Shown here: piece after piece, positions 11,805-22,348 of the stretch | How the letters are laid out: every line of letters begins with the position of its first letter | Numbering within the stretch: position 1 is the first letter of the stretch | Origin: Hexactinellida sp. DTS-2022 | Taxonomy: Eukaryota > Porifera > Hexactinellida | Assembly (NCBI GenBank): GCA_028753945.1 | Contig: JAPNXP010000010.1 | Location: forward strand, 3,909,042-3,973,041 | Length of the DNA: 64,000 bases | Direction of reading: 5' to 3' | Made by a program: the position numbers and the translations under genes | The notes under the pieces: generated by a model | The model's input: the letters and a program-made list of their open reading frames with translations, nothing else | Databases searched by the model: none | What the model was told of the DNA's origin: nothing

Positions 11805-13241
11805 TTAGTCAGAAGAGGGTAAGAGGTAAAAAACGTTATTGACGGCACCATAGAAGCTGTCGCAGTCCCATATCTCAGTTGCTGGTGTCCTTAGGTCATC
11901 ATATTTATTAAAGTGACCATTGTTCCAGAGCATAGAATAAAAATGATTTTGAAAAAAGATAGAAAAGCCGGCAAGTTGGTAAAGCAATGTAAGGTGAACG
12001 TGACAGATGGTAATTTATTGATCAATGTCTGATATTGTTAGATTCTTGTTGAGTTCCGGAAGATGTCCTATCTCGATTGTTAGAAGAGTAGGGATTGATT
12101 CGAATTTGCCAGATAACCGCTCGAAAATGGCTGTAGTTGATCCACAGGACTTGCACTTATTCGGATTAAGCTTCCGACTTATAGATGACTCTAGGCTTGT
12201 GAATTCATTACCGATGGTACCTAGCATGTTCTTGGTATTGAAGGATTTGGTACAGTGATGGCATTTGAAGGTGGAGATGTAAAGGTCGTTGCATAGGTCC
12301 TCGGAGCGTAGAAAGTTTATAATAATTGCCTCTGATCCATAGAAATCATATGATTTGTATAAACCTGTTGAGTCATAGTTCTCTTGAAGGCCGATTCGTC
12401 GCGCAATATAGTCCCTCAGTTCATCAAAGTTATTGTTTTCAAGCAGGGAAACTATTCGGTGGAATATAGAGTCAGCAAGTTTTACTCCTTTTATGCTAAG
12501 GGCGTTCAGGATGATGGCTCGATTTAGGCTTAATATAGCAAGGATGTTTTCAACAGGGCAGGTATCGTCTTGAAAGGTATTGTTGTAACTTCCTTGCCAT
12601 TTAGGGTAGCTGATAAATTGTAAGGGATCTTCAGAATGTGATAGTGGATGTGGTGGGGTTGCTGGTGGTGAATCTATGGTGGTAATATAGATAGTTGTAA
12701 TTATGTCAATTACTACAGGTAACAGTACTGCTAGGGGATAATTGCGTTCTCTTCTTTCGTCTAGTATACAGTCGCTGGGATGGTTGGTACGATATTCAGT
12801 ATACCAGGTGGCGACTTCGATGGCTATGTTTCTTTAGTATTGTAATTAAGCTCAGTTGATGGATGGTAGGAATAGAGTGAATCCAGGTTGGTTAATGATT
12901 CTGCAAGGGTGGCGAGATTCTTGTGTAGCGTAGATAAATAGGTTTGGTTGGCAAGGGATGATATTATTCGAGGCTTCAAGATGGATAGTGTGTGGTTGAG
13001 TGTTTCTTCTTCTTCTTCACATTTTCTTACTTCAATGGGGTAAATCTCTTCAATTACACCTGTCTCCATGTCTTCAAAAGGTTCTATACAAAAAAAGTAT
13101 AGTATAAAAGCAGTGCATTTTATAATGTTATTATTGATAGATACATATATTGCTAACAAGTAGAGCAGGGTTATAATTTAACTAACTTCTGGCTAGTGAA
13201 TCGTTTTCGTCAGTTGATGTCAAGTTGGTGGTCGTTTTTTC
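11805..13241 (-). pseudogene. Ginger-like element gene, C-terminal part with USP-like peptidase domain
   Basis: This continues the integrase gene of 18782-21286 after the P-like element 2 insertion. One exon is 13187-13241 (acceptor aacag, donor gttagt). The last exon runs from 13083 after a tttttttgtatag acceptor. It begins with an acidic linker, then has a frameshift near 12833. Next come a conserved block (ERRERNYPLAVLLPVV, PPHPL, SYPKWQG), a cysteine box TCPVENILAILSL near 12545, two CxxC pairs (KCHHC near 12260 and KCKSC near 12145) and a His block QLAGFSIFFQNHFYSML followed by YDDL and GAVNNVFYLL. Cys box, zinc-binding CxxC pairs and a late His are the layout of a ubiquitin-specific-peptidase-like fold. 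One in-frame stop at 12015-12017 separates the CxxC and His blocks. Peptidase function is inferred from motifs only. Confidence 0.65.
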
Positions 13242-13452
13242 CTGTTTATTTAAATTGTACATAAATTACTCCAGCACACAGTAGATTACTGAATTAATGA
13301 ATAATTAAATACCAAGAAATAACTTACATCATAGCCTGCTCTATATAAGGCCTACCATCAAAGCTAATATTTTGCACCAAGGATGAAGTAGTGTACGATA
13401 TTATTATTGACCCATAGTTATTTACATTTATCTCTGTACAGTTAGAAATATT

Positions 13453-14312
13453 CATAGTTGCATTATACGTAACGTATAACGTATATATGGTACCATTATA
13501 CGATAGGTGAACGTATAATGCCATCATACGTTAGAGGATCATATGGGGAAAACGTATAATCATCATACGACGTATAACGTATAACGATTTTATACGATTT
13601 TCATCATACGTTCATTATACGTTACCATACGTTCATCATACGTTCATTATACGTTATCATACGTTCATCATACGTTCATTATACGTTATCATACGTTCAT
13701 TATACGTTCATTATACGTTATCATACGTTCATTATACGTTCATCATACGTTCATCATACGTTATCATACGTTCATCGGAGAGGGTTTTTCTGTTCATGAG
13801 GTGTCGGCGTTTTGGAGTATCGGTGGAATTGCAGCGGGGCATTGTTTATGGAATTATTTATCATTTATGACTATGCCAGTTACGTTTGTTGGATTTATAA
13901 TAGTGTTATGTAGCGAAGAAACCTGTCGTTAATTAGCATCACTAATTGGATGGGCTTCTTCGTACAATACGATAGCATCTTAGTTTACTGTCAGTATTTA
14001 GGATTAGTTACTATACTTTCCTTGAGAACATGTTATGACAATCTATTGCATTGACTGGAATTTATCATGGTGAGAAATTTATTGAGAGTTATAAACCACA
14101 AATTACAAATGTTTTGATTGTTATTATTGTAAACAATCAAAGGCTGAGGTGGGCAGTGAATTCAGTTAATCGTATGATGGTATTATACGTTGGCCATTTG
14201 TTATACGATGATTATACGCTCGAACGTATATATGATCCATTATACGTATATATGGTCCATTATACGCTCCCCGAACGTATAACGTATAATCGTATAATGC
14301 ATCTATGGAAAT
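13453..14312. repeat. Palindromic insertion rich in TATACGT, containing a minisatellite
   Basis: The left edge gcattatacgtaacgtataacg is mirrored on the right by acgtataacgtataatcg...ataatgc near 14280-14303. Looser matching continues about 15 bp outward on both sides (aatattcatag against its inverse). Interior TATACG strings occur in both orientations near 13460-13600 and 14170-14300. The reading frames at 13324-13527 and 14051-14368 are translations of this repeat. Confidence 0.6.
13606..13776. repeat. Minisatellite with an 11-11-10 bp higher-order unit
   Basis: Sixteen units starting ATACGTT run without a gap. Lengths are 11 (atacgttcatt or atacgttcatc) and 10 (atacgttatc), in order 11,10,11,11,10,11,11,10,11,11,10,11,11,11,10,11. 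The dominant pattern is 11+11+10 = 32 bp, so the higher-order unit is three short units. Confidence 0.9.
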
Positions 14313-14396
14313 ATTTTAAATTTAGTTGGATCAACTTGTTACTGATTTTTGTTAATTTTAGTAATTAATAAATCCAATTCTCCTTCCACCGATATT

Positions 14397-15273
14397 TTAA
14401 GGAGATAGAGGCGTGGGTTTATGTATATTATTAAATAATGCAAAAGACTTGTTTAAGCTTTCCAACCATACTTTGATACACTATCTATCGAATTCCGAAA
14501 GAAAATTTCGAATTTGAAATTTTTTAACCTTTTTGGGGTCACCAAAGGTCAAAATCATAGTCTTATAAAATATTATGGCCATAGAATAGTAAATAATTGT
14601 AAATTCATGAAAAATGATATATTATATTTTAAACACTCCTAGCTATACTTTGACATGGTGTCTATCCAATTCCGAAAGAAAAATTTGATTCGGACATTTT
14701 CTTTACCTTTTTGACGTCACCAAAGGTCAAAATCACCGTCATTTTGAACAAATACATTCCGTTTGATTTTTCCGGGGAGTGACCTTTGTATAGCTCGCAT
14801 ATCTCAAAAAGTATAAGTCGTAGAGAAAAAAACTATCCCTCAAAAATGAGCCTTGTCAGTTGTTCTTGGGATTTTGCCGTGTCGATTTTCAACTTTAATA
14901 CAAAGTTTTAGAGTTAATAATTTTATAATGCCAAATTTCAGATAAAATCGACTGATTATTTGAAAATCTATAGAAAAAAAGAATCAAATCGATATCGAAA
15001 ATTCTGTGTGGCAAAATCCCTTGCACTAATGTAGTAGAGTTAAACTTGCACTATAATAGAACTTGCGCCAAATAGAGCAAATAGCTAGAACTTTTATTGA
15101 CTAGTATGGATTCACTATTAGGCTAAACTTCGACTATGAATTTCTAATTCCAATTTTTCGATTTTTGAAATTCTGAGCATCTACGTCCTTCTTAGAATTA
15201 CTAGTACTGTTCAATAATACAATAATATTTGGGGGTCATCGGGTGTCGAAAATCCACGCCTCTATCTCCTTAA
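14397..15273. mobile_element. TTAA-target non-autonomous element inside P-like element 2
   Basis: A 16 bp perfect terminal inverted repeat, ggagatagaggcgtgg, occurs at 14401-14416 and inverted at 15254-15269. It is flanked by TTAA on both sides (14397-14400 and 15270-15273). The 869 bp interior has no gene. It holds two diverged direct repeats of about 190 bp (near 14460-14580 and 14640-14750), each with attccgaaagaaaa and caccaaaggtcaaaatca. TTAA duplication is a piggyBac hallmark, but the terminal bases do not match the usual CCC start. Confidence 0.8.
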
Positions 15274-15348
15274 GCACTTCCTAGTACTATATTAGACTTT
15301 GTTTCTTTTTAAGACCTTAATAAATAGTTAGATATTTAATTTTTCTCA

Positions 15349-18300
15349 ATGCCAAACTGTTCTGCCCCTGGTTGTAGGGGTAATTATACCCCATAAGAGC
15401 GAGTCTCAGTTTTAAACTTCCAGATGGTTCACCTGAGTTACGACATGCCTGGATACGTGCTCTTCATCGTGAGGATATTTCTGACTTCAAAATGGTGTAT
15501 GTGTGTGCTAAGCATTTTACGAAGGAAGATATTCAATATTTTCACACGGTATCCAGAGGAGATGGCACATCCTATGAGGTCCCGCGAGGAAGACCCAAAT
15601 TAAATCCTGGCGCTGTCCCCTCTCTCCTTCCTGGTTTTCCGTATTATTATTCCTCTATCCCTTCAATTAGAATCATACGAACTCGGTTCTCTTACTACTC
15701 CAAAGAGGAAGATTTATTGAACCAAGCAACAAATTTCAGCTTGAGATCAGAGAATACAGAAATGGAGAAGTTTCGTGTTGGTTGTATACAAGAAATACGA
15801 GATAAGTTAGCTTTGATAACAATCCCAACTGACTGGTTAGTTTGGATTCAAACAGATAATTGTGTGAGATTTTTTTGCCTAAGATGGAAATCATAATATT
15901 TGTGCAGATGTTTCTCTTGAAATAAATTCTTTTTTATCTGTGAACGGATATATAATATTATATATATGGGGGAGTCCATTTCTCTCTCACTTATCTCTAT
16001 CACTGATATCCGACAAATTGAAACGCTATTTACAGAGATTACTCTGAAACTTAGTTCTTCCCGTCAGAAGAAACATACCATATCTCTAAAGCAAAAGAAG
16101 ATATTGAGGAGGCCATATGTAATCTATTATATCAGGGGTTCTCAACCGGGGGGGAATTCCCCCCTAGGGGAGGATTTGGGGGGAATTTTTTTGACAATTT
16201 GGTCATACCTTATAATATCTCTACAAAGTAAATTACATAAATACTTACAAAGGTGACCAAAATATACAAGTAACCTATTTACTATTCAACACCATAAGTT
16301 TACTACTGATTCTTATTCATATTCTCTCTTGTTTGGAATGAATAATATAATACAATTTACAGTTAACAATTATAGGGGGGGGGGGAAATGTCTAGAAATT
16401 TCGAAAGGGTGGTAACATGATTGTTTCGGTTAAGAACCCCAGTATTAGATAGTGATGAAACAGAATCCAATTGATCCGATTTGCCAAGATTACAATTTAT
16501 TCTTGGCCAACTAGAGAATGTGGGTATTTACAAGAAGAGGAGATATAATGTTATTACACAAATTCTGGCCATAAAAACGCATTTGGTTTCTCCTGCTAGT
16601 TACAAATTCTCCAAAGTTCAGAATGCATTTCTTTTCCACATGTTCATACACTAGAAAGTTGGACTCTTCTTTTGGGCTGGAAAACGACTCTTGTACTTAC
16701 CTTAGCCAGGTAACTTCTTCTTTTAGTTCTCAAGAGAAGAATGTAATTATTCAGATGGATGAAATCCACGTTAACTTAAGTCTGAGGGGTGGGAAGGGTG
16801 GGAAAATATTTGGTCCTAACTTATCCCCTGAATACCCCACAAGAACTGTATTTGCTATCATGGTTTCTAGTTTACACAAAAAATGGTCCTGTATTTCTCG
16901 TTTGATACCTTGCGCATCTATATCTGCTGAATTCCTTTCCTATAATTAAGTCTTGTATTTTGGATATCGAATCTTGCGGTTTGAAAGTACAGATTATTTC
17001 TATCGACAATTACCCTTTAAACGTGAACTTATTCAAGTTATTTTCTCCAACTAAACAGTTAGAGACTAGTGTACCACACCCTTCTGATAATAAAAGAAAA
17101 CTCTATGTTACTTTTGACTTTGTGCACATTTTGAAAAGTATTTGAAACAACTGGTTGAATCAGAAAGATTTTCGGAAAACCTTTCACTTTCCCAACTTTC
17201 AGAACATTAAGCTGGATTACTGTGTGTATCCTGTTCAAGTTTACTCTGCATCTTTTAGTGATGTGCGTCTCCTCTATAATTTAGAGAAAGAATCCTTAGC
17301 TAAGTTAGCACCTAGCTTGACTATCAAAGCTTGTTATCCTTCTGCTATTGAGCGCCAAAATGTGTAACTTGTTTTGAAAGTATTCAACGAATTAACTGTT
17401 GCAGCTCTGAAGTTACTGAATGAACTCCGCAACCAAGAAGACCGAAACAATACACACGACTTTGTTGAAATGCTTCTTCAAATTTGGAAACTTTTCAACA
17501 TAAATTCCCCACTTAAAGGTAAACGTTGGAATGATGATATCTCAAGACTTCTAACATACCAGGGCGAACGATTTTCATTCTTAGCTGTGTTCTTATTTGG
17601 TTAGAGACTTGGCTGGCCTTGCCAGGAAATGTAGGTAAGTTAAGTAAACAAACGTTTACCAGTTCTAAACATGCTTGTACTGTATTGCCTCAGATAACTA
17701 ACCATTAACTGGATTTTGTGGATTTAACTATCTTTTGACATCCTTTTACAGACAGATGCAGATCCATTGGAACATCACTTTGGCCTATATCGTATGATGT
17801 CAGGTTAAAACTATCATATCTCGTATCTTCAAATCCTTGAAACTGAACGCCGCCTCAAGTTATCTAACATATTAAAGATTTTTGCTTCACAACAAGATTG
17901 TGGCTTATATTCAATTCAGACATTTATTGATTCATACTCATCCTTTGATACGAATAATGGCGATGAAATCGATGTCCAACTAGTCTGGGATGAAATTGAT
18001 GATCTAACTTCCATTGAATGTAGTTTACGGACTCTTCAGTCATTAGCTTTTATTGCTGGTTATGCAGTACATAAATATATTTTAAAAACTCAGCCATGTC
18101 ATGTTTGCATTGATCTTTTGACCATTGACAAAGACTTTATCTTTGATGAAGATTCACAACCCGAGTTCAGGCTTTTGCAATTAATTGACCGTGGTGGCCT
18201 AAAGTATCCATCTGAGTTTATCCTCGAATCTATAGTAACTTTATGGAAGACGTTAATTGCAATTGAAAGCAAAGAAAACTTGTTGGCGATATTGAGGGAA

Positions 18301-18528
18301 GGATCATCCACAAAAATTATTGTGAAAGTAACCTTGATATTCTTAGAAGAGACTGATGCGATTGCTAAATTGACTTGCATTTCTTGTGGTGTCTCTATTT
18401 TGACTATCCTAAAAAATCTTATTTTCACTTGCGCCAACTGTTTACTAGCTAACAAGGTTAATAATTATAATTTCGCTGTTGCATCTAAAGGTATAGAAAA
18501 GCGAAAACTGAAGAAGTTCTCACTTTAA
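15349..18528 (+). pseudogene. THAP9/P-element-type transposase, broken by stops and a hAT MITE
   Basis: The start at 15349 opens a THAP finger (MPNCSAPGCRGNYTP) with a frameshift near 15393. The finger resumes with W, CAKHF and the AVPSLLPGFP box. The helical region is interrupted by the hAT MITE at 16133-16442. Later blocks are recognisable: IQMDEIHVN near 16750 (first Asp), VTFDFVHILKSI near 17105-17143 (second Asp), and DPLEHHFGLYRMMSG near 17760-17805 (catalytic Glu). In-frame stops occur at 17143, 17365 and near 17805, and there are further frameshifts. The C-terminal part 18118-18528 is open. Like element 1, it has no intron at the two positions where element 3 does. Confidence 0.88.
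16125..16450. mobile_element. hAT MITE nested in P-like element 2
   Basis: The left end is caggggttctcaaccg at 16133. The right end at 16442 is its inverse with two mismatches. The flanking 8-mers tattatat (16125-16132) and tattagat (16443-16450) match at 7 of 8 bases, as for a hAT target duplication. The 310 bp interior is non-coding and carries long G runs. It separates two halves of the transposase coding sequence, so it arrived after the P-like element. Confidence 0.85.
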
Positions 18529-18781
18529 TGAAATACACCAGAAGGCTACTCTTCTATTATTATTATTGTTATTATTTTTGTTATTCGAACCCACATTATT
18601 ATTTATGTATTCTTTTCATTGTTGTTAAGTAAGCATTATATAAAGACTCAATAGAGAAAATCTATTAATTTACTAGAATTATTTATTAAAACAGATTAAT
18701 TTCTAAAAGTAATCTCATCGTACACTACTTCATCCATGGTACATTTGATGGTAGGCCTTATATAGAGTAGGCTATGCTTAC

Positions 18782-21286
18782 ATATTGTTTGCGTTCATGA
18801 TAAACTCTAGATAGGTGAATTGGTATCTTAGTTGTTTTGCTGGTGGTATTCTTTCGTGCAATTATGTGGCTTGACGTTACCTTTTCTACCAAATAAGGCC
18901 CTAAGTATTTCTTTGCATTCTTCGTTCCGGGGAGTCGTTTAGCTTTTTTCATGTTATGTACAAGTATTTGGTTCCCTTTTACAAATTCCGATCTAGGAAT
19001 GTAAGAAGTAAGCAGTATTGTTTTGTAGTGTGAATATTATTATCAGGTTTCTTGCAATACAGTATATAATTACTATAATATAATATTGTAACTAAACTAT
19101 TTTTGTGAAGGTTTCAATTCTGATTCTGTAATCAGTAGATTTGCACCGAATTTGCTACTATGTATAAGGCGGAATCAGCATTAATTAAAAGCGAAGTAGC
19201 TTACTGGCAATATTATTGCTATTAGCCAATTCCCACAATAACATATTGTGCAATAGGTAATATCAAAGAAAATGTCTATCACCTAATGACGCAAATGTAA
19301 GAAATAGAAAATCATCTAAATATGATTACATAACTAACCTGTTGCCTTTTACTTTGCGGTCAAAGATTCTTTTCTTCTGTTCTTCTTTGATACTTCCAAT
19401 CGCTAACTTCCTGTCTGTAGTCCGATAGTCATCTATCACTTTGATCCATTCATTATCGTCTGTTGGTAGTTGATAGGGATCTGTTTCATTGGTTGTATTC
19501 TCAAGTATTTCGGGATCTGAGCCATCTTCTATGTTTTCTTGTGAGTTTAGACTTGGTTCCGAAGTAGAAGTAGAGGTTATGAGATTGAGGAGGTTAGATG
19601 AATCATAGTCTCTACCAAACATTAGATAGAACGCAGTGTGTCCTGTGGATCGTTTCACCTGGGTATTTGCCGCTAGTGCAACTGGTTGTAGTTTTTCAGT
19701 CCATTCTTTATCTGCACAGCTTCTCATTCTGTCTAATTTCCTGAAGAGTATTGAATATACTGATTTTAATTAAATATATACATCAAGTTCAATAATCAGT
19801 ACTTATTAGAGATATATTTTGTCAAATTAATAACTTGTAATTTGATCAACTAGTTGTTTTTAATTGCAATGATAGTCAACATACGTTTTAATTATTTTAT
19901 TATGAGCCTCAACAAGTCCGTTGCTCTGTGGATGGTAGGCAGTGGTTCTCCTAAGCTCAACATCTAGTCTCTTGTGGAATTCTTGAAATACCTAAATATG
20001 TGGATAAGAATCAGATAAAACATTGACTAATATATAAAGCTTAGCTGTGCAGACTGTAATTATCTTCACTAAAGATATATCATAAAACATTAAGGGGTAA
20101 AGGATGTAAGAATTTGTTCAACATAATTTATTTTGAATTAAAAAATCATTCAATCTACAAATTAATTAATCGATAGACAAGTGTTTGGGAGAAGGAATTA
20201 TCCAGAAGCGCGAGACTCTCCAATGGGAGTATGATTTTGAAAAATATTAATTAGGAGCGCGAAAATTTGGAATTGTCTCCTATACTGTATCACTAATTTG
20301 TCATTTAGGCGGACTGAAATTGGATCATACCAGGATTAGGAGAATATTTAGAAACGGCTGTTAATACACTATTTCGGAATAAATATAAGCTGAAGATTAT
20401 AATTGATTAATTAATACAATTTCAGAACATAAGAACATTAATATAGTAGTAGTTAATTAATAGCTAGATTAGCCGAATTAAATAAATCGTGAAATTCACT
20501 TAACAATTTGTTAGTTTCATTAATAACTTACTTTGCTGGAAAATTCCTTTCCTTGGTCGCTCTGGATAACTTTAGGAACACGAAATATGAAGTAAATATC
20601 TTTGAGACGTTCTAGAATTTCGGATGTCGTTATAGTTTTGAGTTGCCGTGCAACTACAAACTTGCTCAAGTAGCAGACCATTACCAGGATGTGTTGGAAT
20701 CCAAAAGAGGTTGGTGTTATATTGCAAATTAGATCGATTCCACAGTGATGCCATGGTTGTTGAAGAGGTGGAATGGGTTACAGTTCTCGCTGGGGCTGAG
20801 GAAGTAGAGCAGCACTTGTTAGGCATACGTGGCAAGTTCGGACCAAAATTATGTTGATTAGATATCGTAAGGGATAGTTTAGAATATGATGATAAACTTA
20901 CATATTCTGAAACATTTTCGTGGATTCTTTTCCAGTCGTATTTGTTCCGAATACAGTCGATTGTTGTGTTGATTCCGGGATGAGTGACATCGTGATAGAA
21001 ACTGATTATGTTATTAACTTCGGAGTCAATGAGAATCTCAACATATTTTATTCCTCCGTTCTTCATCTTGATAGTCTAAAATACAATAAGATTGATGCAT
21101 AATTAGTTCCTACTAACGAGAGTGACACTACTCGGAAAATTACCTTCATCAGCTTGTTATTTTCTATTGATACACTCTTACACTTCCTGACAAAATTCTT
21201 CTTTTGAAACCGATCAGATTGAATTTCATCGGGAATTAGTTTACTGGAGAGGTAGTCACGGATCTGTTCGTACTCAGAGCATCCAT
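18782..21286 (-). pseudogene. Ginger-like element gene, integrase part, six exons
   Basis: Exons on the minus strand: 21286-21144, 21075-20902, about 20856-20532, 19991-19885, 19740-19339 and 18992-18782. Phases agree at all joins except entry to exon 3, where no AG acceptor remains. Exon 1 has a one-base frameshift after the ATG. Exon 2 has the H-x3-H part of the zinc-binding domain (YHDVTHPGINTTIDCIRNKY). Exon 3 has CHVC, an in-frame stop, then GIDL (first Asp), YLSKF and PKVIQSDQGKEF (second Asp). Exon 4 has AYHPQSNGLVEAHNKI (Glu), completing D,D-35-E. Exon 6 has a GPY/F-like module (YLGPYLVEKV). Introns and a peptidase-like tail favour a Ginger-type DNA transposon or a derived gene over a gypsy retroelement. 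Confidence 0.8.
20180..20375 (+). repeat. Dispersed repeat family R1, copy in a Ginger intron (others 36720-36900 -, 51255-51445 +)
   Basis: The three copies share ggaattatccagRagcg, ggagcgcgaaaatttggaat, ctcctatac and accaggattaggag in the same order over about 190 bp. The copy at 36720-36900 is inverted. No inverted termini or coding capacity were seen. The copy at 20180 sits in the intron between exons 3 and 4 of the Ginger-like gene. Confidence 0.8.
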
Positions 21287-21388
21287 AATCTCAAAAACGT
21301 CAAATGTTGAAAGTATGTATAGATAGTTGAGAAAATCTAGATAGATAGAAAGAAATGTTAGTAGCGAAATGTAGTATTGATAGTATTG

Positions 21389-21396
21389 TATTTATA
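21389..21396 (-). promoter_or_regulatory. TATA-box-like site upstream of the Ginger-like gene
   Basis: The minus strand reads tataaata about 100 bp before the ATG at 21286, a plausible core-promoter position. AT-rich context makes a chance match likely enough to keep confidence modest. Confidence 0.35.
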
Positions 21397-21463
21397 CTGA
21401 AGAAAAGTGGAGTGGACTAAGGATAAATGTTATAATCGAAAAATACAATTCCGACTTGCGGGT

Positions 21464-22348
21464 CAAAATCCCACGCAACAAAGCTTAAATCAAGAAACCC
21501 CATTTTTTGTTGCAATGACTGTCAAAAAACTCCCAAATTGATAAATTCGTCGTTTAACTGGTTTAAATCAAGTAAACAAATTTTTAGAAAAAGACTCAAA
21601 AAACGCCCAAAGTGTAAAGTTCGTGGTTTGAGGAAGTTGCCGTAAGTTTCTTCTAATGCTAAAAATTAAAATAGTAAAGGTGTACATCAGTGCCGGTGAA
21701 GTTGCAATTCGTTCATTTACAATCTCTTAACTTGTGTAAATATAGAAAAAAACATTTTTTGGTGAAATGACTTTCAGTGAACTCCAAAATTGAAAGATTT
21801 GTTGTTTAAAGATGTTGCCGGTTTTCCTTTTGGCGATTAAATTTTTAATCGTCACAAGTGCACAGAAAGTGCCCGTAATATTGCACTTCGTTCATTTTCA
21901 TTCATTCAACTTGTTTATATCAAGTGAAAACCAATTTTTAGAAAAAAGACTGTCAAAAAACGCCCAAATAAAAAGTTCGTGGTTTAAGGACGTTGCCGGC
22001 TGTTTCTTTTAATTAATGCTAAAAATAAAAATAGTAAAAGTGTACATACCGTGCGCCTTAATGCACTTCGTTCATTTACATTCATTTAACTCGTTTAAAT
22101 ATAGTGAAAACCATTTATTGGTGCAATGATTGTCAAAGAACTCTTAAATTGAAAGATTCGTGGTTTAATTAAGGACGTTGCCGACTGTTTCTTTTCATGC
22201 AAAAGATTTAAAATCATCAAAAGTGTACAGACAGTGCCTCTGAAGTTGCAAATCGTTCATTCACATGCATTTAGCTCGCTTAAATCAAGAAAAAAACTGT
22301 TTTTGGTGAAATGACTGCTTTGAACTCCCAAATTGAAAAGTTCGTGGT
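21464..22348 (+). repeat. 179 bp satellite array, segment 1
   Basis: The array begins right after an inverted GTGGGATTTTGACCCGCA motif (21464-21480). The consensus unit reads, in order: cagacagtgcccctgaa, ttgcacttcgttcatttaca, tttaacttgtttaaatcaag, attttttggtgcaatgactg, tcaaagaactcccaaattga, aagattcgtggtttaaggac, gttgccggctgtttcttttc and a short AT tail ending atcgtcaaaa. Units are degenerate here. The segment ends at the TTAA element beginning 22353. Confidence 0.85.

Larger units (their letters stand above)
13323..18783 (+). mobile_element. P-like (THAP) DNA transposon 2, inserted in the Ginger-like gene
   Basis: Ends are 13330 and 18776 (5447 bp). Terminal inverted repeats are 33 bp with one mismatch (13330-13362 and 18744-18776) starting CATAGCCT, close to element 1's CACAGCCT. 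A 19 bp subterminal inverted repeat, ggatgaagtagtgtacgat, lies inside each end. The target duplication cttacat (13323-13329 and 18777-18783) is exact over 7 bp. Removing the element restores a consensus splice donor of the Ginger-like gene on the minus strand. The element is swollen by three later insertions: a palindromic minisatellite, a TTAA element and a hAT MITE. Confidence 0.9.

Noticed and set aside
13606..13776. CRISPR array
   Set aside because: Units are 10-11 bp and contiguous, with no unique spacers.
18758..21066. Ty3/gypsy retrotransposon pol gene
   Set aside because: The integrase core fits, but no reverse transcriptase, RNase H or long terminal repeats were found. The coding region is split by phase-consistent introns, and a peptidase-like tail follows, so a Ginger-type element is the better fit.
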